A DNA stretch of 41,558 nt from assembly GCF_019049285.1 (NCBI RefSeq), contig NZ_JAGMUL010000061.1:1-41558 (forward strand), read 5' to 3'. Shown here piece after piece: positions 32,544 to 39,841 of this stretch. Numbering within the stretch: position 1 is the stretch's first letter; each line of letters begins with the position of its first letter. Origin of the DNA: Streptomyces sp. AC550_RSS872 (lineage in GTDB: Bacteria; Actinomycetota; Actinomycetes; Streptomycetales; Streptomycetaceae). The position numbers and the translations under genes are program-made. The notes under the pieces were generated by a model. The model worked only from the letters and a program-made list of their open reading frames with translations, made no database searches and was not told where the DNA came from.

Positions 32544-33701
32544 GTGACCACGCCCACCGCGCCGACCGGAAAGGGAGCCTCGCCCCAGAGGCCGTCGTCC
32601 CGAGCAGGGGGGCCGTACCGCCGGGCCCAGGTCGACCCCCTCGCCGCCCTGCGCACACCCGCCGACCCGTCCTGGGACGTGTACCTCACGGGCACGGTCT
32701 TCCTCGACATCGTCTTCACCGGCCTCGACTCGGCCCCGGTGCGCGGTACCGAGTCCTGGGCCCGGGGGATGGGGTCGAGCCCCGGCGGGGTCGCGAACAT
32801 GGCGACGGCCTTGGCCCGCCTCGGCCTGAAGACATCTCTCGCGGCGGCCTTCGGCGACGACCACTACGGCGAGTACTGCTGGGACGCGCTGGAGCACGGC
32901 GAGGGCATCGACCTCTCGCCCTCGCGCACGGTGCCCGGCTGGCACTCGCCGGTGACCGTCTCGATGGCCTACGAGGGGGAGCGCACGATGGTCTCCCACG
33001 GCCACGAGCCACCCCCGGAGGAGCCCGCCCCCGACTGCCCGCCACGCGCGCGTGCCGCCGTGGCCTCCCTCGTCCCGGGCCGGCGGGCCTCCTGGATCGC
33101 GCAGGCCGCGAGCAAGGGCGCCCGGATCTTCGCCGACGTCGGCTGGGACGACACGGGGGCGTGGGACCTGGCCGGGCTGGCCGACCTGGAGCACTGCGAG
33201 GCGTTTCTGCCGAACGCCGAGGAGGCCATGCGGTACACCGGCGCCGACTGCCCGCGCGAGGCGGCCCACGCCCTCACCGCGTACGTCCCGGTCGCGGTGG
33301 TCACCCTCGGCGCGGAGGGCGCGTACGCGGTGGACGGGCGGACCGGCGAGACGGCCGTGGTGCCCGCCATCGCCGTGGAGGCCCTGGACCCGACCGGCGC
33401 CGGGGACGTCTTCGTGGCCGGCTTCGTCACCGGCACTCTGGCCGACTGGCCGCTGGCCGACCGCCTCGCCTTCGCCGGCCTCACGGCCGCCCTCTCGGTC
33501 CAGGAGTTCGGCGGCTCCCTCTCGGCCCCGGGCTGGGCCGAGATCGGCGCCTGGTGGCGCAAGGTCCAGTCCCTCGACCGGCAGGATCCCGAGGCCCTGC
33601 GCCGGTACGCGTTCCTGGCGGAGCTGGTGCCGGAGGAGCAGGGGAGACCCTGGCCGCTGCGGCGGGCCGTGCCGACGATCGGGTTCAGACGGTCGGCGTG
33701 A
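32544..33701 (+). CDS. PfkB-family carbohydrate kinase
   Basis: A 385-residue ribokinase-like sugar kinase. Characteristic segments are SSPGGVANMATALARLG near the start, FLPNAEEAMRYTG, and the catalytic DPTGAGDVF with Asp282 and general-base Asp288. It phosphorylates a sugar or nucleoside with ATP; the substrate is not readable. Fructose, ribose and 2-keto-3-deoxygluconate are all possible, but the adjacent glucarate route does not need a kinase. GTG 32544 has GGGAG 6 nt upstream (32533-32537). The open frame extends far upstream only because of high GC. The 80-bp gap from gudD holds a dyad, so it may be a separate unit. Confidence 0.85.
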   Translation: MTTPTAPTGKGASPQRPSSRAGGPYRRAQVDPLAALRTPADPSWDVYLTGTVFLDIVFTGLDSAPVRGTESWARGMGSSPGGVANMATALARLGLKTSLAAAFGDDHYGEYCWDALEHGEGIDLSPSRTVPGWHSPVTVSMAYEGERTMVSHGHEPPPEEPAPDCPPRARAAVASLVPGRRASWIAQAASKGARIFADVGWDDTGAWDLAGLADLEHCEAFLPNAEEAMRYTGADCPREAAHALTAYVPVAVVTLGAEGAYAVDGRTGETAVVPAIAVEALDPTGAGDVFVAGFVTGTLADWPLADRLAFAGLTAALSVQEFGGSLSAPGWAEIGAWWRKVQSLDRQDPEALRRYAFLAELVPEEQGRPWPLRRAVPTIGFRRSA

Positions 33702-33726
33702 CGACCGTGCCGACGACGAGCTACGG

Positions 33727-33790
33727 GTGCTCAGCTCTCGTGTCCAGTTCTGGTGTTCAGTTCCGGTGCTCGCTCTGGCGTTCAGCTCGG
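33727..33790. repeat. Degenerate 13-nt tandem repeats
   Basis: Five units of about 13 bases, at 33727, 33740, 33753, 33766 (12 bases) and 33778, follow the pattern GTG-YTCAGYTCYG. The last unit covers the stop codon of the minus-strand VOC gene. It fills the space between the convergent PfkB and VOC genes. Confidence 0.65.
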
Positions 33791-34582
33791 GGTCGCGGGG
33801 GTCAGGACCACGAAGTCCGCGTTCGACGGGTCCACGCACACGGCCAGGCGGCCGACGCCCTCCGCGTCCTCCGGACCCATCTGCACACTGCCGCCGTTCC
33901 CGGTGACCTTCGCGACCGCGGCGTCGCAGTCGGTGACATTGAAGACCGGGTGCCAGTACGGCCGCCCGTTCGCCAGCGCGAGGTTCTCCGCCGGGAGCTC
34001 CATCAGGCCGCCCTGCATGCGCTCCTCGGGCAGCCCGGCCGGGGTGATCAGGGTGTACACGCCCCCGCCGCCCGGCAACGGCATATCGCTGAACTGCCAG
34101 CCGAAGACACCGCCGTAGAACTCCCGCGCGCCCGCGGCGTCGCTCGTGTACAACTCGGTCCACGACAGCGAGCCCGGCTCGTCCGCCAGCTCGAAGCCCG
34201 AGTTCTTCCCCGGCTGCCAGACGGCGAACTGGCCGCCCAGCGGATCGTTGAACTGCGCCATCCGCCCCCAGTCGTCGAGGTCCCGCGGCGCCACCCGCAC
34301 CGTGCCGCCCGCGCGCTGGACGGCCTGGGTCGTCGTGTCCGCGTCGTCGACGGTGTAGTAGATCATCCAGGCCGAGCGCGCCCCCTCCTCGGTGAGCTTG
34401 CCGATCCCGGCGACGGTCTTGCCGTCCTTCTTGAACACTCCGCCCTCGAAGTCCTCCGTCCCGCCCATGGACTCGTACTCCCAGCCGAGCACCGCACCGT
34501 AGAAGGCCGCGGCGGCGCGGACGTCGGGGGCGCCGAGATCGAGCCAACAGGGGGAGCCGGGAGCGAGGTCAGTGGTGATCAT
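33782..34582 (-). CDS. Two-domain VOC family protein
   Basis: A 266-residue protein made of two VOC domains (about 8-125 and 135-262). Each begins with a WxDLxxxD/ELYTSD strand followed by an A(A)xFYGxVxGW helix and ends with a variable C-terminal strand (QFAVWQP; DFVVLTP). It resembles the 27-kDa antigen/Cfp30B-type proteins of mycobacteria. These are usually labelled hydroxylase or glyoxalase, but no reaction is proven by the sequence. The start at 34582 has GAAGGGA upstream on the minus strand. Confidence 0.83.
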   Translation of the reverse strand: MITTDLAPGSPCWLDLGAPDVRAAAAFYGAVLGWEYESMGGTEDFEGGVFKKDGKTVAGIGKLTEEGARSAWMIYYTVDDADTTTQAVQRAGGTVRVAPRDLDDWGRMAQFNDPLGGQFAVWQPGKNSGFELADEPGSLSWTELYTSDAAGAREFYGGVFGWQFSDMPLPGGGGVYTLITPAGLPEERMQGGLMELPAENLALANGRPYWHPVFNVTDCDAAVAKVTGNGGSVQMGPEDAEGVGRLAVCVDPSNADFVVLTPATPS

Positions 34583-34691
34583 GGCGATTCCCTTCGCAGA
34601 TCCTCTCTGCCCTCAGCCTGACACCCGGCACTGACACTCGCCCGTCGGACGCACTCCGGGCGCCCCGGGTGCCGCGCCGGCCGCCTCTGGT

Positions 34692-34697
34692 TACCAT
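34692..34697 (+). promoter_or_regulatory. -10 hexamer, leaderless promoter of NTF2-like gene
   Basis: TACCAT is followed by 6 nt and then the ATG at 34704. No Shine-Dalgarno is present. Confidence 0.4.
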
Positions 34698-34703
34698 CCG
34701 GCC

Positions 34704-35135
34704 ATGAGCGACGACGCGACCGCGGCCGGGCTCACCGCCACCGCGCACGACTGGGCCGCGGCGATGGTCTCCGACGACCCTGCCCGCATCGCCGACTTCA
34801 TGGCCGACGACTGGGTCATCGTCTCCGAGTCGGGCATCTCCACCAGGGAGCAGTTCCTCGCCCTCGTCGAATCCGGCGACCTGACCCACTCGGCGTTCCA
34901 ACTCGTCGGCGACCCCAGGATCCGCGTCCACGGCGACTCGGCGGTGGTGACGGCACGGGTGACGAACACGGCCCACTACCGAGGCGAACGCTTCGACGCC
35001 GACGAGTGGACGACCGACGTGTTCGTACGCCGGGAAGACGGCTGGCGCTGCGTGCTGAGCCACATCACGGCGGCGCGCCCCCAGACCCCCGCTGTCGGCC
35101 CTTCGGGCCTCGTCCTCAAACGCCGGACGGGCTGA
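34704..35135 (+). CDS. NTF2-like (DUF4440) protein with repeat-derived tail
   Basis: A 143-residue NTF2-like protein: an N-terminal helix pair (TAHDWAAAMVSDDPARIADFMADDWVIV), a central TREQFLALVESGDL region and C-terminal strands (VVTARVTNTAHYRGERF, WTTDVFVRREDGWRCVLSHIT). Its function is not known. The last about 12 residues, SGLVLKRRTG and stop, are encoded by the inverted repeat at 35114-35160, which belongs to an intergenic repeat family. The natural end of the domain is near residue 126, so the tail is an added extension. The ATG at 34704 follows a -10-like TACCAT at 6 nt. Confidence 0.72.
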   Translation: MSDDATAAGLTATAHDWAAAMVSDDPARIADFMADDWVIVSESGISTREQFLALVESGDLTHSAFQLVGDPRIRVHGDSAVVTARVTNTAHYRGERFDADEWTTDVFVRREDGWRCVLSHITAARPQTPAVGPSGLVLKRRTG

Positions 35136-35160
35136 AATTCAGCCCCTCCGGCGTTTGAGG
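35114..35160. terminator. 47-bp near-perfect hairpin
   Basis: A 23-base arm (35114-35136) and its complement (35138-35160) differ at one position and are separated by one base. It overlaps the last codons and the stop of the NTF2-like gene and is the family 2 repeat end. It can act as a terminator in both directions. Confidence 0.65.
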
Positions 35161-35167
35161 AGCGGGG

Positions 35168-35186
35168 TCTGGGGCGGAGCCCCAGA
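35168..35186 (-). terminator. Hairpin after the cytidine-deaminase-like gene
   Basis: TCTGGGGC (35168-35175) pairs with GCCCCAGA (35179-35186) around a three-base loop. It lies within repeat family 2, 47 bases past the stop of the minus-strand gene. Confidence 0.65.
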
Positions 35187-35232
35187 AGGATGGGACGGGT
35201 AGGGGCGGCGGGGGCGAGAAACGGACCGGGCC

Positions 35233-35586
35233 TCAGCCCGCCGTCACCGTCGTCCGCACCGCCCCGTCCGGCCCCGCCACCAACACCGGCGTCCCCGGCC
35301 CCCCAAGATCCCGCACAGCAGCCCGATCCTCCGCGGACGCGCCCTCCGCCTCCGTCACGACCGCCGCCGCCTCCAGCGAAGTCGCCCCGGACGCCACCGC
35401 CATCGCCACCGCCGTCCGCAGGGCGCTCAGCTTCAGGGAGTCAAGGGCCACGGTCCCGGCGACATAGGTACGGCCCGTCTCGTCCCGTACGGCCGCGCCC
35501 TCGGGCACACCGTTGCGGGCCCGCGCGGAACGGGCCAGGGTGACGATCTTGCGGTCCTCGGGGTCAAGCGCGCTGTTGTCGGTCAT
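35233..35586 (-). CDS. Cytidine deaminase-like protein lacking catalytic residues
   Basis: A 117-residue protein with the outline of a cytidine deaminase: RSARARNGVPEGAAVRDETGRTYVAGTV at the start, then the helix SALRTAVAMAVASG where a true enzyme has CAERTAV, and a last strand VLVAGPDG. The zinc-binding Cys and catalytic Glu of CAE are replaced by Ala and Leu, and the PCGACRQ motif is missing altogether. Deamination is therefore very unlikely. It may be a structural or regulatory relative. The ATG at 35586 has a TATGCT exactly 6 nt upstream and no Shine-Dalgarno. It lies downstream of the phoH-ybeY-corC-yjbR run on the same strand. Confidence 0.75.
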   Translation of the reverse strand: MTDNSALDPEDRKIVTLARSARARNGVPEGAAVRDETGRTYVAGTVALDSLKLSALRTAVAMAVASGATSLEAAAVVTEAEGASAEDRAAVRDLGGPGTPVLVAGPDGAVRTTVTAG

Positions 35587-35592
35587 GCCCCG

Positions 35593-35598
35593 AGCATA
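35593..35598 (-). promoter_or_regulatory. -10 hexamer, leaderless promoter of cytidine-deaminase-like gene
   Basis: On the minus strand TATGCT is followed by 6 nt and the ATG at 35586. It gives the gene a promoter of its own inside the phoH cluster. Confidence 0.45.
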
Positions 35599-35634
35599 CG
35601 AAGCGCGCCACGACGTGCGGCGACGGCGGTCGGC

Positions 35635-35994
35635 TCAGGGGCGGTCGAGACGGAGCCGGTCGGCTCTCGGCAGGCCCGCCACGACCAGGTCGTACGAGTC
35701 CTCGATGAGCTCCCGGACAAGCCGGTCCGGGAGTTCGCCGTCGACCGTCACGGTGTTCCAGTGCCGCTTGTTCATGTGGTAGCCGGGGATGATCAGGCCG
35801 GGATGCTCGTCGCGCAGCCGGATCGCGTCCTCCGGGTCGCACTTGAGATTGACGGTGAGAGGGCGGGCGTCCATCCAGCTCAGGGCGAACATCTTGCCCA
35901 GCACCTTGAAGACGGAGATGTCCGGGTTGAAGGGGAAGTCCTCCACGGCGGCGTTGAACGAAAGACAGAAACCGCGCAGTTCCTCGGGGCTCAC
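35635..35994 (-). CDS. MmcQ/YjbR family protein
   Basis: A 119-residue MmcQ/YjbR family protein of the double-wing CyaY-like fold. Family segments are FPFNPDISVFKVLGKMFAL, NLKCDPEDAIRLRDEHPGLIIPGYHMNKRHWNTV and the final helix VRELIEDSYDLVV. DNA binding has been suggested for the family but is not proved. The start ATG overlaps the corC stop as ATGA, so the two are coupled. Confidence 0.88.
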   Translation of the reverse strand: MSPEELRGFCLSFNAAVEDFPFNPDISVFKVLGKMFALSWMDARPLTVNLKCDPEDAIRLRDEHPGLIIPGYHMNKRHWNTVTVDGELPDRLVRELIEDSYDLVVAGLPRADRLRLDRP

Positions 35995-37301
35995 TCCGCC
36001 TTCGCCTCCCGTTCCTCCGCCCCCGGCACCGGGCCCACCGGCTCCACCAGCACCGTCACGATCTTGTTCCGCCGGCCGGCCGCCGCCTCCGCCGTCAGCC
36101 GCAGCCTCCGGCTGTCGGGCAGCTCGACCACGGACGACGCCCCGGCGATCGGCACCCGGCCCAGCGCCTTCGCCAGCAGCCCGCCGACCGTTTCCACGTC
36201 CTCGTCGTCGTACTCGTCGAGGCCGTACAGCTCGCCGAGGTCGGTGATGTCCAGACGGGCGGTGACCCGGTAGCGGTCCTCGCCCAGGTCCTCCACCGGC
36301 GGCAGCTCACGGTCGTACTCGTCGGTGATCTCGCCGACGATCTCCTCGAGGATGTCCTCGATGGTGACGATGCCGGCGGTGCCGCCGTACTCGTCGATGA
36401 CGACGGCGACGTGGTTGCGCTCCTTCTGCATCTCGCGCAGCAGGTCACCGGCGTTCTTGGTGTCGGGCACGAAGAACGCGGGCCGCATCGCCGTCGACAC
36501 CAGCTCGCTCTCCGCCTCCCGCGAGATGTGCGTCCTGCGGGTCAGGTCCTTCAGATACACCATCCCGACCACGTCGTCCTCGCTCTCCCCGACGACCGGG
36601 ATCCGCGAGAAACCGGAGCGCAGGGCGAGGGTGAGGGCCTGGCGGATGGTCTTGTAACGCTCGATGACGACCAGGTCGGTCCGCGGGACCATGACCTCCC
36701 GTACGAGGGTGTCGCCCAGCTCGAAGACCGAGTGCACCATCCGGCGCTCCTCGTCCTCGATCAGCGACTCCTTCTCGGCGAGGTCGACCAGCGCCCGCAG
36801 CTCCGCCTCGGAGGCGAAGGGGCCCCGGCGGAAGCCCTTGCCGGGAGTGAGCGCGTTGCCGATGAGGATCAGCAGATACGGGATCGGACCCATGATCCGG
36901 GCGAGCGGCAGCAGCACGTACGCCGCCGCCGTCGCCGTGTTCAGCGGGTGCTGGCGGCCGATCGTGCGCGGGGAGACCCCGACGGCTACGTACGACACCA
37001 GCACCATGACCGCTATCGCGACCAGCAGCGCCTCGGTGGTGCTGTCGAACTCCTTCAGGCAGGCGTAAGTGACCAGCGCGGCGGCGGCCATCTCGCAGGC
37101 CACGCGCACCAGCAGCGCCACGTTCAGATAGCGCGTCGGGTCGGCGGCGACCAGCGCGAGCTTCTCGCTGCCGCGGCGCCCGCTGCGTACGGCCTCCTCG
37201 GCGCGGAAGCTGGAGACGCGGGCCAGGCCGGCCTCCGCGCAGGCGGCGAGCCAGGCCACCACCACCAGGGCGATGGCGCCGGAGACGAGGGGAAGGCTCA
37301 T
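35991..37301 (-). CDS. CNNM/CorC-type hemolysin-family membrane protein
   Basis: A 436-residue protein with an N-terminal DUF21/CNNM membrane domain of about four hydrophobic segments (about 5-150), a pair of CBS domains (about 195-325; VMVPRTDLVVIERYKT and VVIDEYGGTAGIVTIEDILEEIVG) and a C-terminal CorC_HlyC domain. Relatives (CorC, TlyC, YfjD) are linked to Mg2+/Co2+ efflux or homeostasis, despite the historical hemolysin name. The start at 37301 overlaps the ybeY stop by 4 nt. The phoH-ybeY-corC order is widely conserved in bacteria. Confidence 0.93.
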   Translation of the reverse strand: MSLPLVSGAIALVVVAWLAACAEAGLARVSSFRAEEAVRSGRRGSEKLALVAADPTRYLNVALLVRVACEMAAAALVTYACLKEFDSTTEALLVAIAVMVLVSYVAVGVSPRTIGRQHPLNTATAAAYVLLPLARIMGPIPYLLILIGNALTPGKGFRRGPFASEAELRALVDLAEKESLIEDEERRMVHSVFELGDTLVREVMVPRTDLVVIERYKTIRQALTLALRSGFSRIPVVGESEDDVVGMVYLKDLTRRTHISREAESELVSTAMRPAFFVPDTKNAGDLLREMQKERNHVAVVIDEYGGTAGIVTIEDILEEIVGEITDEYDRELPPVEDLGEDRYRVTARLDITDLGELYGLDEYDDEDVETVGGLLAKALGRVPIAGASSVVELPDSRRLRLTAEAAAGRRNKIVTVLVEPVGPVPGAEEREAKAE

Positions 37302-37795
37302 GACACGGTCGGGGCCGGCGACGGACCCGTCAGACCCTTCTCCGTGCGCCAGCCGTCCACGATGGCGGCCTGGAGACCGAACATCTCGGCCTTCTCGTCG
37401 GGCTCCTCGTGGTCGTACCCGAGCAGATGCAGCACGCCATGGACGGTGAGCAGCTGGAGCTCCTCGTCCATGGAGTGCTGCGTGGGCGCCTCGGCCCCCT
37501 GCTTGGCGGCGACTTCGGGACACAGCACGATGTCACCGAGCAGCCCCTGGGGCGGCTCGTCGTCGTCCTTCGACGGCGGCCGCAGCTCGTCCATCGGAAA
37601 GGACATGACATCCGTCGGGCCGGGCAGGTCCATCCACTGGATGTGGAGCTGCTCCATGGCGTCGGCGTCCACGACGATCACCGAGAGCTCGGAGAGCGGG
37701 TGGATGCGCATCCGCGCGAGCGCGTAGCGGGCGATGTCGAGGATCGCCTGCTCGTCGACCTCGGTTCCGGACTCGTTGTTGACGTCGATCGACAT
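37298..37795 (-). CDS. ybeY: Endoribonuclease YbeY
   Basis: A 165-residue metal-dependent endoribonuclease needed for 3' maturation of 16S rRNA and ribosome quality control. The zinc motif H3XH5XH is His119, His123 and His129 in HGVLHLLGYDH. The DVMSFPMDE segment and GDIVLCPEVA are also family hallmarks. It lies 15 bases after phoH on the minus strand and its stop overlaps corC. The call is secure. Confidence 0.96.
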   Translation of the reverse strand: MSIDVNNESGTEVDEQAILDIARYALARMRIHPLSELSVIVVDADAMEQLHIQWMDLPGPTDVMSFPMDELRPPSKDDDEPPQGLLGDIVLCPEVAAKQGAEAPTQHSMDEELQLLTVHGVLHLLGYDHEEPDEKAEMFGLQAAIVDGWRTEKGLTGPSPAPTVS

Positions 37796-37810
37796 GGTGC
37801 TGCTCGGTCT

Positions 37811-38884
37811 CTACTTCCCTTTGTGCCCGGACTTGCCCCGGCCCTGCCCCTTGTGCGCGCCGTTCTCGGTGCCGTGCTTGTTGTCGAACTTCTCGTACGC
37901 GTCGACGATACGGCCGACCAGCTTGTGCCGGACGACATCGTGGGACGACAGTCGCGAGAAGTGGACGTCCTCGACGCCCTCCAGGATGTCCTGCACCTGC
38001 CGCAGACCGGACTTGGTGCCGTCCGGGAGGTCGACCTGGGTGACGTCACCGGTGATGACTATCTTCGAGTCGAAGCCGAGGCGGGTGAGGAACATCTTCA
38101 TCTGCTCGGGGCTGGTGTTCTGGGCCTCGTCGAGAATGATGAAGGCGTCATTGAGAGTCCTTCCGCGCATGTACGCCAGCGGCGCGACCTCGATGGTCCC
38201 GGCGGCCATCAGCCGCGGAATCGAGTCGGGGTCGAGCATGTCGTGCAGCGCGTCGTACAGCGGGCGCAGATACGGGTCGATCTTCTCGTAGAGCGTGCCC
38301 GGCAGGAAGCCGAGCCGCTCACCGGCCTCGACCGCGGGCCGGGTCAGGATGATGCGGTTGACCTGCTTGGATTGCAGGGCCTGCACCGCCTTGGCCATGG
38401 CGAGGTAGGTCTTGCCCGTACCGGCGGGACCGATGCCGAAGACGATCGTGTGCTTGTCGATCGCGTCGACGTACCGCTTCTGGTTGAGGGTCTTGGGGCG
38501 GATCGTGCGGCCACGGGAGGACAGGATGTTCTGGGTCAGCACCTCGGCCGGGGTCTCCTGGCCGTCCGTCTCCCCGTTCTCGCTGGCTCTGAGCATGGCG
38601 ATCGAGCGTTCCACTGCGTCCTCCGTCATCGGCTGTCCGGTGCGGAGCACCAGCATCATCTCGTCGAACAGGCGCTGGATGAGGGCGACTTCAGCGGCGT
38701 CGCCGACCGCGCTGATCTCGTTTCCCCGGACATGGATGTCGGCCGCCGGGAAGGCCTTCTCGATCACACGCAGCAGGGAGTCGCCGGACCCCAGCACGGT
38801 CACCATGGGGTGCTGGGCGGGGACGGTGAACTGTGCTCTCGCCTGCCCCTGCGCGGGTGTGTGAGCTGTGGGTGTCTGAGTCAT
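37811..38884 (-). CDS. phoH: PhoH-like ATPase
   Basis: A 357-residue PhoH-family protein. Walker A is GPAGTGKT (residues 152-159) and Walker B is in FIILDEAQNTS. An N-terminal KH-like segment (about 25-80) precedes it, and the C-terminus ends in a basic tail. The family is an RNA-linked P-loop ATPase, with phosphate-starvation induction known in E. coli only. ATG 38884 is taken as start since it gives the standard length; an in-frame GTG at 38935 would add 17 residues. Neither has a clear Shine-Dalgarno. It leads the phoH-ybeY-corC-yjbR run. Confidence 0.92.
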   Translation of the reverse strand: MTQTPTAHTPAQGQARAQFTVPAQHPMVTVLGSGDSLLRVIEKAFPAADIHVRGNEISAVGDAAEVALIQRLFDEMMLVLRTGQPMTEDAVERSIAMLRASENGETDGQETPAEVLTQNILSSRGRTIRPKTLNQKRYVDAIDKHTIVFGIGPAGTGKTYLAMAKAVQALQSKQVNRIILTRPAVEAGERLGFLPGTLYEKIDPYLRPLYDALHDMLDPDSIPRLMAAGTIEVAPLAYMRGRTLNDAFIILDEAQNTSPEQMKMFLTRLGFDSKIVITGDVTQVDLPDGTKSGLRQVQDILEGVEDVHFSRLSSHDVVRHKLVGRIVDAYEKFDNKHGTENGAHKGQGRGKSGHKGK

Positions 38885-39070
38885 GGGCCGGCTCGTAGGC
38901 CTTGCTCGTCCTCCTCGATACGACTCGCCCGCCACATGGGCGGCCTGGCGATTTCCAGGGTACGCCGGGCCACTGACAAGGCCGTAGGGCTTTTCGGCAG
39001 GGACATTTCACGGGGTTGCGGGTCTCGCTTTCGGTGCCCGCATTGTGGCGCTGTGTCACGTTCGGCGCCC

Positions 39071-39094
39071 GGTAGTTGACCCGTGGGTAGTTGA
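39071..39094. repeat. Direct 9-bp repeats GGTAGTTGA
   Basis: GGTAGTTGA occurs at 39071-39079 and 39086-39094, a 15-bp period. It lies about 200 bases upstream of the secreted-protein start and could be a regulator site. Confidence 0.5.
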
Positions 39095-39148
39095 GGCCGG
39101 AAATCACCCTTGCCGACCCACGCCCCTCGCGCATCAATGGGATCGGCA

Positions 39149-39187
39149 GTTCCGACGGACCGTCAGATTCGTCGGAGCCGTCGGAAC
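39149..39187 (+). repeat. Inverted repeat in leader of secreted-protein gene
   Basis: GTTCCGACGG (39149-39158) and CCGTCGGAAC (39178-39187) form a perfect 10-bp stem with a 19-base loop, about 105 bases before the secreted-protein start. Confidence 0.55.
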
Positions 39188-39291
39188 CGTCAGGTTCAGC
39201 TCTCCACCGCAGTGTGTCCGCATCCACCTGCCGAGCAATTCCCCCACCCCCACATCAGGAATTCCCCCACCTCGAAAGGGAGCGGATCCCC

Positions 39292-39768
39292 ATGAGACGC
39301 ATGCGCATGTCAGCAGGCGCGACCCTGGCGGCCGGGGCCCTCGCGGTCACCGCACTGGCCTTCGCACCCGCCGCCCTCGCGGTCACCCCCCAGACGGCGA
39401 CGATCACCGCGGACTGCGGCAGCTTCGGCGGTGGCGAGGCCACCCTCACGGCGACGCAGAACGGCACCGCCGCCACCATCACCGTCAACTCCTCCGCGAT
39501 CACCGCGCCGATCGCCCTCGGGGAGGACTCGATCGCCTCGACGCTCACCCTGGTGAAGGCGAGCGGCGGCACCACCAGCTTCACCGGCACGGAGAACCCG
39601 GCGATGGCCGCCGGCGACCCCGTCCAGGTCGGCCCGCTCAGCGGCACAGTCGCCGCCGGGGACAGCCTGGAGGCCTTCGGCGGCTCACTGAAGATGACCG
39701 TCCTCGGCATCACCATCACCTGCACGGCGACCGGGCCGCAGTCGCCGGGCCCGTTCGTGTTCGACTGA
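39292..39768 (+). CDS. Small secreted protein of unknown function
   Basis: A 158-residue protein with a classical signal peptide: basic MRRMRMSAG, hydrophobic core and cleavage near residue 30 (PAALA-VTPQT). The mature part is a Thr/Ala/Gly-rich beta-sandwich-like chain with one cysteine near each end (ADCGSFGG and TITCTATG), probably a disulfide bridge. No known domain is recognised. ATG 39292 has AAAGGGAG about 8 nt upstream. It is transcribed away from phoH and convergent with the PII gene. Confidence 0.75.
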   Translation: MRRMRMSAGATLAAGALAVTALAFAPAALAVTPQTATITADCGSFGGGEATLTATQNGTAATITVNSSAITAPIALGEDSIASTLTLVKASGGTTSFTGTENPAMAAGDPVQVGPLSGTVAAGDSLEAFGGSLKMTVLGITITCTATGPQSPGPFVFD

Positions 39769-39783
39769 CCCGCGTGACGTGCT

Positions 39784-39809
39784 GACGTACTGAATGCCGA
39801 CGTACTGAA
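39784..39809. repeat. Direct 11-bp repeats GACGTACTGAA
   Basis: GACGTACTGAA occurs at 39784-39794 and 39799-39809. It lies between the convergent secreted-protein and PII genes. A GC-rich stem follows near 39815 and may serve as a weak terminator. Confidence 0.5.
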
Positions 39810-39841
39810 GGAGGGGGCGCGGTCCCGGCGCCGCTAAGGCT

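Larger units (their letters stand above)
35114..35218 (-). repeat. Dispersed intergenic repeat family 2, copy B
   Basis: On the minus strand this block reads with the same ends as copy A at 19136-19256: CCGCCGCCCCTACCCGTCCC at one end and CTCAAACGCCGGAGGGGCTG at the other. The middle differs but is again a hairpin. It starts about 15 bases after the stop of the minus-strand cytidine-deaminase-like gene and has its orientation. Confidence 0.75.
38885..39291. other. Intergenic region between phoH and the secreted-protein gene
   Basis: This 407-bp gap separates two divergent genes and contains no convincing gene. It holds direct repeats (39071-39094), an inverted repeat (39149-39187), and TTGACC at 39076 as a weak -35 candidate for the secreted-protein gene. 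The rest shows no clear structure. Confidence 0.6.
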
